Source: Desmodesmus armatus
Taxonomy: Eukaryota > Chlorophyta > Chlorophyceae > Sphaeropleales > Scenedesmaceae
NCBI GenBank assembly: GCA_007449985.2
Contig: VIIQ02000006.1
Span: 186,001-250,000 of the forward strand
Direction: 5' to 3'
DNA: 64,000 nucleotides
Positions 56,869 to 64,000 of the stretch are shown here, in pieces; within the stretch, counting starts at the first letter, position 1, and each line of letters starts with the position of its first letter. The notes under the pieces were generated by a model. It ran no database searches, was not told the origin of the DNA, and saw only the letters and a list, made by a program, of their open reading frames with translations. A program made the position numbers and the translations under genes.

Positions 56869-59800
56869 TCAGGCAGCCTCCTGCACGGGGAACTCAAACA
56901 CCACGTCCTTGCCGGTCAGCTTCTTGTACACGCCAGCGAATGTGTCCAGCTTGTACTCAGTGGTGTTGCGGTCCTTGGGGTCAAGGAACACCTGCGCAGG
57001 GGAAGGAGGGAAGGAAGGGGGGGGGGGGGGGCTGAGAGGTCAAGCTGAAGAGGGGGCAGCACTGTGTTACAACTAACGGGGAAAGCAAAAGCAGGGGTTC
57101 ATGTGGCAGAAAGCGTCATTATTGCTTGGACGTAAGGGCTGCAACACAACCTGCACGACACCGACGCTTGCATGTCTCTGATTGCAAGAAGTCTGTCAGC
57201 GCATGCCGCACCGCCAAAGTGCACTCAAGACATGCCATGCCCAGCTGCAGCGTGCGCGCAAGCAGGTGTAAAGCTGAGCTGCAACTGGCGACCGGGCTGT
57301 AACTGCCAAAGTGCCACAGGCGTCCTGCGCATACAGATGTCTCACTTGCACATCTTGAGAGGCCACACCCACACCTACCACCAGCCCCCTGCCCTGCTTG
57401 TCTCACCTTGAGCACCTTGGAGCCGTCCACCCTGTAGCGGATGCGCTTGCCCACAATCTCTGTGGGGTACACCAGGTCGTTCAGGATCTCATCGTGCACC
57501 TGAGCGGCGGAGGGAGGAGGGAAGGCGGAGGGTGGGCAGGGTGGGAGGGGCGCACAGAGAGAGTCAAGGGGGTTGAATGTCCCTTCTTGTGCAGCAAAGC
57601 GTGTGGCCTTGTCACCTGCTTAGTAAAAGTCAGTAAGTGATGCAGTGAATGGGTACTGACCAACTTGTCTAGAGAGGTGGGAAGCCCCCAGTCGTGAGGG
57701 CTGTGGCATTTCTGCGCTGCGCCACAGCAACCACGGCTGGGGGCTCCCCACCTCCCCAGACAAATCGGTCAGTACCGAATTGCTTGACTGAATCAGTCTT
57801 ACAGTCTTCAGTGGCCCTCCCATGGATGGATTTGGGCCCTCCCATAGATAGGTTTGGGCCCTGCATCTGCTACTGATACTAGCCATGGCCGCTTTCACCC
57901 TACAAGCCTCGACGGCTACTGCTGCACCCCACACCTCCCCTCCTGCACCCCCTGATCCTCCACCCCCCCCCCCTCTCCAGATCAGAGGCCCTCCACGTAC
58001 CGCTGTGAGTGTGCGGCTGCGTGGGCGGGCGTTGGACTTGCCGCTGGTTGGTGGTGGCATGATGCGCCTGTTGGCCACCACCACCACGTCCTTGCCGCTG
58101 AACTTCTTCTCCAGCTCACGCACCAGGCGCGTCTGGATCTTGTGGAAGTTCTTCAGCAGGCGGAAGGGGACCTGCGCAAGGGGACAAACAGGGGGCAGGG
58201 CGGCAGAAGCACACTAATGTCACTCATTGGTAAGGGAGTACACGCATGGATGCATCAAAGGTGTGGCTGGGGGGGGGGGGCCAGGCAGGCAGAAGCAGGG
58301 GCAGCACAACAAACAGCAATCCACAAATGTGTGTTGGTGCGGAAGGTCGAAATACTTCGATCTTGGCAACTCTCTCGAGTGGGGGCAGTGCCACACCTCT
58401 TGCGTGCAAAGCCTCAAATTGGCGCCCCGGCCTTGGTACCCGAGGCGGACATTTTTGCAAAGGCAGTCTTGCAGTGTTCAGCAAGTGCTGTGCATACACA
58501 GCAGCTGCAGATGCGCTGGCTGCGCTGGCTCGGCCCTTCAGCCGCCAGCAGGCAACTGGAGAAGGGGCCAGCACAGCACAGCACAGAGCCCAGCCTTGCA
58601 GGCAGCAGATACCCTTACTGCTGCAGCCCTGTCACTGCTGTTGGCGCTGGCAGTGAAAGTCCTTGGGGCATCTACCAGAATGTCAGGAACTAGTAGAACA
58701 ACTATGCCTGCTTTCAGACCTGCAACTGCTGCACAGCCTACTTTCAGACCTGCGCCTGCTGCCATGCAACAGCCAGCCCCATGCTACCATTCAAGGCAAC
58801 CGGTTGCCGTGTGTGGTGGGAAGCGTGGTGGGTTGCTGGGTCGGGACTGCCTGCACGACTGGCATCCCACCGCACCTCCCATCACACACAACTAACCCAG
58901 GCCCCACATCCCCAGCCTCTCCGTCCAATGCCCCGGGACACCACTGACACTCAAATGACCTGATGCGGAGACAGCAGCCCCCACACCCACATACAGCTAA
59001 CAAGGGGCAAACTGCCCTCAACTACTGCCCTACCAAAGAGAACACCCCTGACATGCCGCTGACAATGAGCGTCACCACCCCCTCTGCCACTCAATACTGT
59101 GCTGAGAATCCTTGCTTTGGCTAGTGCCTGGTGCTGACTGCCGCGATTGTTGCTGACATTGCTACGCCTGCTGCACCTCCTTGCGCAGCGGCTGTGGCTG
59201 CAAAAGGAGTATGGGCTGCTGCACGCTGTCTGCTATACAGTTGCTCACATAAGCGTTCGCAGCAGCAGCTGTAACAGCAGCAGTAGCTTTGGTGCTGCCA
59301 ATGCTGTCACTGCTGCTGTCCGCTGCACCTTCTGTGCCTCACCCCCAAGGGCACACGGCACCAGCACCTGCGGCCAGATGCTGTTGCTGCCGCAGCTGCT
59401 GCCCGGCAGACGGCAGCCCTGAAGAGGGGTCTCTGTGCACTTTGCTGCTGCCGCCGCCAGAAAGTGGGCTGTGCCTGCGCTGTGATCAGCCACATCATCG
59501 GCCTGACAGGCTGATTGGCTCCTGCTGCTCGGGCATGCTGCGTGTGTGTCCATTGGACGCCAGGCTGTAGCTGCTGCCGCGCGTTGGAGCCATTGTACGC
59601 CGTTGCTGCATGTGCTGCTGGCCCACATCCCAAAAGGGGGGCTGTTTGCTGACCACGCGGGCATGCTGCAGCAGCAGCGCACCTCCCTGAACAAAAACCC
59701 ACCTCCCTGCACCCCACCCCCAAGGGTTGAGCTGAACCCTAGGTGCCCCCAGGCCAGGCCCACTGCGACTGCAACTGCAACTGTTGCTGCCTCTGCCAAC

Positions 59801-60344
59801 CAGCCCATATGATCCGTCTCCTAAGCTATGCCGATTGCCCGCACCAAAACAGCCCCCAGCACCTCATCGCCAATTGATCGCCCTGCCCCCATAGACTCCC
59901 AGCAGAAACCACTCTGCAGCTTTCATCACAGCAATCCAGTATCCTGCTGCTATTTGTGATGTGTGGGTCTGCTCTGATATCTCGATAGACTCACATGGAC
60001 GATGATGGCCTTGCGAGAGCCAGCGTCCACCTCCTTTGCTGCTGTGATGTACAGATCCCTAAGGTCCGCCTTCAGCTCGTTGTTGGTGGCCTCCAGGTCG
60101 AACAGGGCCTGCAGCACAGCAGAACACCATCTGCCACTTCAGGTATGCTGCTGACAAGTGATAATGGACGGCAGCAGCAGCCACCAACAGCAGGAGTGGC
60201 CTGGCAAGAGCTGACGTCCTCCTGCTGCTGCAAACAAGCCATGAATGTCTTCCAGCATGAATGACACACCTGGGCCACTGTCTCCTCGAACTCATCGGGC
60301 TCTGCCCCCTTCTCCTTCACGATCTTCTTGCGAGCTGTGAACAT
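56869..60344 (-). CDS. RPS7: 40S ribosomal protein S7 (eS7)
   Basis: Exons 60344-60270, 60108-59995, 58171-58001, 57499-57407 and 56991-56869 (TGA), all split in phase 0, give 191 residues, the standard eS7 length. Recognisable blocks: [100 protein letters not shown] and [13 protein letters not shown]. It is a structural protein of the small ribosomal subunit that also helps 18S rRNA processing. The second intron is long (about 1.8 kb, 58172-59994). The third (57500-58000) contains an inverted repeat and a 22-bp tandem duplication. Coding sequence is intact with no odd substitutions. Confidence 0.97.
57652..57776. repeat. Inverted repeat (about 56-bp arms), MITE-like, in RPS7 intron
   Basis: The left arm begins GGTACTGACCAACTTGTCT, and the reverse complement of the right arm begins GGTACTGACCGATTTGTCT. 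The arms continue through a matching AGCCCCCAG block to CTGTGGC, about 47 of 56 positions agreeing. The loop is about 13 bp (57708-57720). A GAAT just outside each end (about 57647-57650 and 57777-57780) could be a short target-site duplication. It would form a strong hairpin in the pre-mRNA. Confidence 0.85.
57813..57856. repeat. 22-bp tandem duplication in RPS7 intron
   Basis: GGCCCTCCCATGGATGGATT plus two bases is followed directly by a copy with three substitutions, then a partial third copy (GGCCCT). It lies 36 bp beyond the inverted repeat in the same intron. Confidence 0.85.
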
Positions 60345-60778
60345 CCTTGCTGCTGACACAACAAGGAGCCTGGAACAACAAAACAGGATACGTGGCAGTG
60401 TTTGAGGCAGGAAAAACAGGCCCCAAGCAGGCAACAGCAGACAGGCCACACTGCACCGGCGTCTGCGGTGCCCCACAGCCTCCGGCGCACCTGTTTGCTG
60501 GATGATAGGCAGCTCACTCGCTGAAAAAGGGCCTTGCAAGAAGACGTGACCAGCCTAAACTCGTTGCAAGCACTCAACCCCACACAAAACCCTCACAGGA
60601 GAATTTTTTGCAACTTCTTCCTTTCTTGGTTGGACAGGAAGCGTGCTCATATCGATCAAACACCATACCAGGGGTGGGCCAGAAGAAAACTCCTCCGGTG
60701 CTTGACCCTCCTCCCAGAAACTTGTTCCCAAGAAGCAGCTGCACCCTGTTGCCAGCCTGATAAGGGATCCGGAACACA
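60345..60778. promoter_or_regulatory. Shared upstream region of divergent RPS7 (-) and C2-domain gene (+)
   Basis: The two start codons are 434 bp apart and point away from each other. No TATA box is evident. A short AT-rich stretch lies at 60600-60625. A bidirectional promoter is inference. Confidence 0.45.
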
Positions 60779-63032
60779 ATGGCAGAGGAGAAGCCAAAGG
60801 GGTACCTAGTTATCACTGTCATAGAGGCTGCAGGCAAAAACAAGGATGAACTATACGTTTGGGACACGGTCGACTTTGAGGGCTACGTGAAGAGTAAGTG
60901 TTGCCTTATTGAGCCAGTCAAGGTCCAGATCTGGCCCGTTTGGGTCTCCTCCCGTCCATGGTCTGATGCTGACAACCATGTACCCCCCACTCTGCAGTTG
61001 AGCTAAGGGGAGGCTCTCGTAACGTCAAGGTTGCAACAAAGAAGGCACAGGTCGCAGGAACAGCCATCTTGTGGAATGAGGCGCTCACCCTGTGAGTGCA
61101 AGGCCTTGCACCAGGCATACCAATGCGCACCACCACTAGGGGGTTTCTAGGCGCGTCAGCACCACCTGGTGCACAGCAGCTGGCATATGCATGCATTCGG
61201 CCAGGAAAGTGGCGGGAATGGGTTGCTTAAGACAGCCCTACCCCTGCAGAAGGAGAGCAGCACTGGCTTGTGCTGCGCAGAGAGGGTTGCACTGTTGTTG
61301 ACCTCGCATCATGTCTACTACACGTGTATGTACATGGCAGGACAGGTGGCAGGACCTGAATTGCACCCAGGAGCCAGCAGCTATTATCGGAAAAGACATA
61401 GGCTGACATGGATTGTGCGGGTCAAGGGGTCAACAGAACAGGGACATGCACACACGTGTGGGGTCCCTGCTGTGACTTCCTCGTGTGTCGCACCATGGCT
61501 TGCGTGTGTCGCACCATGGCTTGCTGTGCAGGGACGTGTTGGAAGGGGCCAATGAGCTGCGTGTCATGCTGTGTCGTGACAAGCTGGTGCAGTCCGGCAG
61601 CGGCCAGAAGCGCGGCACATCCGTCATCGCAGCTTGCGGTACGCACATGGCTGTACTGCAGCATTGTACTGCCTCAGCAGCAGCCAAAGTCACACAGATA
61701 TGTTGACTACTGAGGCTGGAGGCAGCGGCCATGTGTGTTGTGCACCTTGGGGTTTGAGAGGGTCAGCCCCCTGCATTGGGCCAGTGCCCTGCCGTGGGCT
61801 GCACATAGCTAGGTGCAGCAGTACAGGGTACACGGTTGATAGCAGGACAACAGGATGCTGGTCAATCAATGCAGCAGCACAGCAGCAATGGTGCAGTGCC
61901 GCCTACCTCCTTGCACGAAGCACGGGCGCTATATCTCCGATCCCCAACACTCCAAAGCATCGCCAGTCAACAGCAGATCCCACAAGAGCCTCCCTACACG
62001 TCCAGAGTGTTGTATTTGGTGCTGCCACTGTGTCCTGCATCCACAGGCATCTTTGTGAGTGACATCCTGGATGCTGTGCCCATTGACAAGTACTTTGAGC
62101 TGTTCAAGCCCTCAGCAGGTGGTGAGGGAGGCTTCATCCGCCTGGGGCTGGACTTCACAACAGACCCCAACGCACTGCCACGACTCAGGGGTGAGCGGGA
62201 CAGCACTGGGTGGGGCAGGGCAGGGAAGTAGGAGCATGTCGCAGGTGTAAAGCGCGGGACCTGGTTGGTGGCTATTGTGTCATGCAGCAGCTGAGAGATC
62301 TATTGATTTGATGGCGCAGCTGCCAGCTGCCTTGGACACTGTTGACAGACACAGATGGACCACCGTGTATGATTGATGTGCATACTGCCTTGCGAGCAGG
62401 CAAGCAGGAACGTAGGCTTCCTGGCAAGGCCGGCAGCAGTTTGCAACATACCTACAAATCGCAACGTTGACCAACGACTGACGTGTTGCTGTTGCATCCC
62501 ATCCTGGTGTTGCCTGCAGGTCTGCAGAACGGACTCCCAGCAGCAGGCGGTGCAGCAGCAGCAGTCAGCAGAAAGCGCAAGGGGTGAGTGCCCCGCTGAG
62601 TGGTGCTGAGCGTCCTGCACAGTACATCGGCGTCAATGGTGGTTGCAGGCCCGCACCTGCACTTTCACACGCAACCAGCGGCATACACAGTGCACAGATC
62701 GCACTGGCATTTGTCAGGGTGGCAACTAGAAAGGAGAGGTCCACCATTGCAAACCCAACGGTTGCAGCGCTGTAGTGACATTGCCTAAGTGTACTGTTGC
62801 TGTTGCACCAATCTGCCACTGTATCAATAAATGTTTCCTAGTTTTACTGAAGCACTGTTGTGCCGCATGTCCTGTGCATTGCAGGCGCGGCCTGCTGTGG
62901 AAGATCCCTGTGGTGCTGCTGTCCTTGGGTCTGGCAGCAGCTGGCGGCTACTACGGCTACAAGCAGTACGAGGAGCACAGGGACAAGAAGGACAGCAAGG
63001 GAAGCAGCAAAACGGCAGCAGCAAAGAAGTAA
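60779..63032 (+). CDS. Tail-anchored C2-domain protein
   Basis: Exons 60779-60893, 60998-61091, 61532-61638, 62047-62190, 62520-62583 and 62885-63032 (TAA) join in phase to 223 residues. Residues 8-155 look like a C2 domain: GYLVITVIEAAGKNKDELYV, then VKIELRGGSRNVKVATKKA, GTAILWNEALTLDVLEGANE, LRVMLCRDKL, and FIRLGLDFTTDPNALP. The Asp cluster that binds Ca in classical C2 domains is incomplete, so Ca dependence is doubtful. A basic linker (SRKRKGRG) precedes one hydrophobic helix (about residues 178-199, LLWKIPVVLLSLGLAAAGGY) and a Lys/Glu-rich tail. This predicts a tail-anchored protein with the C2 domain in the cytosol, perhaps on a plastid or ER membrane. No named orthologue recognised. 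Similar small C2 proteins may tether membranes; that is inference. Confidence 0.8.
61482..61523. repeat. 21-bp perfect tandem duplication next to an acceptor
   Basis: CGTGTGTCGCACCATGGCTT plus G occurs twice in succession, ending 8 bp before the acceptor AG at 61530-61531 of the C2-domain gene. It spans the expected branch-point and polypyrimidine zone. Confidence 0.9.
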
Positions 63033-64000
63033 GGACGCCTCATCCAGCAGCAGCAGCGGTGGGCAGAGGCAGCAGCAGCAGTGGCGCTATGCCGGCATGG
63101 CCTGGACAGCCTGTTGCAGCACACTGCAGCTGTCGGCAGGTGTGTGGGCGCCCGGCGGTAAAGCCAGTAGGCCTGCTCAGCATGCTGCTTGGCAGCTTGT
63201 TATTTATGGACTGCTGCAGTTTGCTGGCATTCATTGACTGCTGCAGCTTGCTGGGATGGCTGTGATATGGTTGTGCTTGTCACTGGCGTCCCAGCACAAG
63301 TGTCCCTGTGTACCAAGGTTTCTGGGCTTTTTTGGCATGGGCAGCAGGCAGGGGGGCAGACAGGGGAGCAGCATCAGAGGGAGTTAAAAGGGGGTGGGTG
63401 TAGTGGTGCAGGCATCCTGCGTCAGGGGAGGGCTGACTGTTTGGGACCAAATGAAGCTGCGAGCTGTGTAGGGGAGTATTGAGTGGGCTGTGCTGTGCTG
63501 TGCTATGGGGTCCTGCCCTGCTGCTTGCATTCCCCTGCATGGAATGTACGACGCACTGTGGTTGGTCCCTGTGCAAGCCACATCGGGCAGCAGACGTTCA
63601 CAGCACAGGCGGCCAACAATCGCCAGTGTGTGCATGTGTGCAGGTCTCTACTCCTACATAAGGGTGGATATGTGTGTGTTGTGGCTGGGTCAGGTTGGGA
63701 GTTGTATTGCTACCGAAGTGTAAGGGAATTGCATCCCGCTGATACGTGGGAAGGCTTGTTTGCGTTGTTTGTTGATGTTTTGGCGCTTTGTAGTTGTGTG
63801 AAACATACATGCGGTGTTGATGAGTGGCATGCGCTGTCACATGTGCACCTGCTGGGGGCGGCCAGCTCAGTAGTCTGCTGTTTCGGCTTTGACTGCGGCT
63901 TCCGGCACTTGGGTTTGTTTGGTCGCTGTCGGTGTGTGTGGCCAGCCGGTGGGATTCCGGCTTCCCTGGTAATCTTTGAAAAAGCGGTCAGCAGCGACAT
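63033..64000. other. 3' flank of the C2-domain gene, right edge
   Basis: TGTAA at 63719-63723, 690 bp past the stop, is the likely poly(A) signal. On the minus strand an open frame of 96 codons (64000-63710) with a basic segment (RQRPNKPKCRKPQSKPKQQT) enters from the edge. It could be the 3' exon or start of a neighbouring gene, but I cannot support it from this sequence alone. Confidence 0.4.
63719..63723 (+). terminator. Candidate TGTAA poly(A) signal of the C2-domain gene
   Basis: It is the first clear TGTAA after the stop at 63032, near the right edge of the window. Confidence 0.45.

Noticed and set aside
63710..64000. Edge open frame on the minus strand beginning with ATG at the last base
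   Set aside because: The ATG at the window edge may not be a start, no family pattern is seen, and the sequence overlaps the probable 3' end of the C2 gene.
1..64000. CRISPR arrays, bacterial defence or secretion systems, integrated virus
   Set aside because: No regularly spaced repeats, no viral or transposase motifs, and all genes are intron-split eukaryotic ones.

Overview
The window is nuclear DNA of a photosynthetic eukaryote, most probably a chlorophyte green alga. Genes are split by many GT-AG introns of roughly 100-900 bp, with GTGAGT-like donors and CTGCAG-like acceptors. Exons are GC-rich and full of CAG/CTG runs. Most genes are followed by a TGTAA motif, the usual green-algal poly(A) signal. 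One gene is a chlorophyll-biosynthesis methyltransferase (CHLM). A placement near Chlorophyceae such as Sphaeropleales is an impression, not shown. I see no bacterial operons, CRISPR array, rRNA, tRNA or complete transposon.

Fifteen protein genes can be reconstructed. From left to right: a 5'-truncated CotH-like kinase (+, 1-3947); a pirin/YhaK-type bicupin (+, 5168-6774); a CRAL-TRIO protein with a long low-complexity N-terminal part (-, 9102-13300); a MICU-type EF-hand protein (+, 13853-18863); an Mpv17/PMP22-family membrane protein (-, 20556-22589); a CLASRP/SWAP-type SR splicing protein (-, 23030-28716); a PPIL1-type spliceosomal cyclophilin (+, 29377-30548); a HAT3.1-like PHD-finger protein without a homeodomain (+, 31545-36042); the ribonucleotide reductase small subunit (+, 36573-39221); an Aurora-like kinase (-, 41388 to about 45191); an acid lipase (-, 45852-49916); CHLM (-, 51024-53960); a Cgr1-type nucleolar protein (-, 54396-56225); ribosomal protein S7 (-, 56869-60344); and a tail-anchored C2-domain protein (+, 60779-63032).

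The genes are unrelated housekeeping and organelle functions, as expected of an ordinary eukaryotic chromosome arm. The one suggestive pairing is CLASRP with PPIL1: both are pre-mRNA splicing factors and they are divergent from a shared 660 bp upstream region.

The most useful second-look items are technical or structural. Two imperfect inverted repeats (about 125 and 177 bp) lie inside introns of RPS7 and CLASRP and look like MITEs or hairpin elements. Single-base frame breaks sit repeatedly at short G/C homopolymers in otherwise intact genes, which looks like consensus error. Long G runs tend to follow donors and long C runs to precede acceptors. I found no clearly new biological system. The nearest to novel are family-level oddities: Phe in place of Trp in PPIL1, a degenerate last EF-hand in MICU, a lumen-like leader on the Mpv17 protein, and a 73-residue insert in the lipase.
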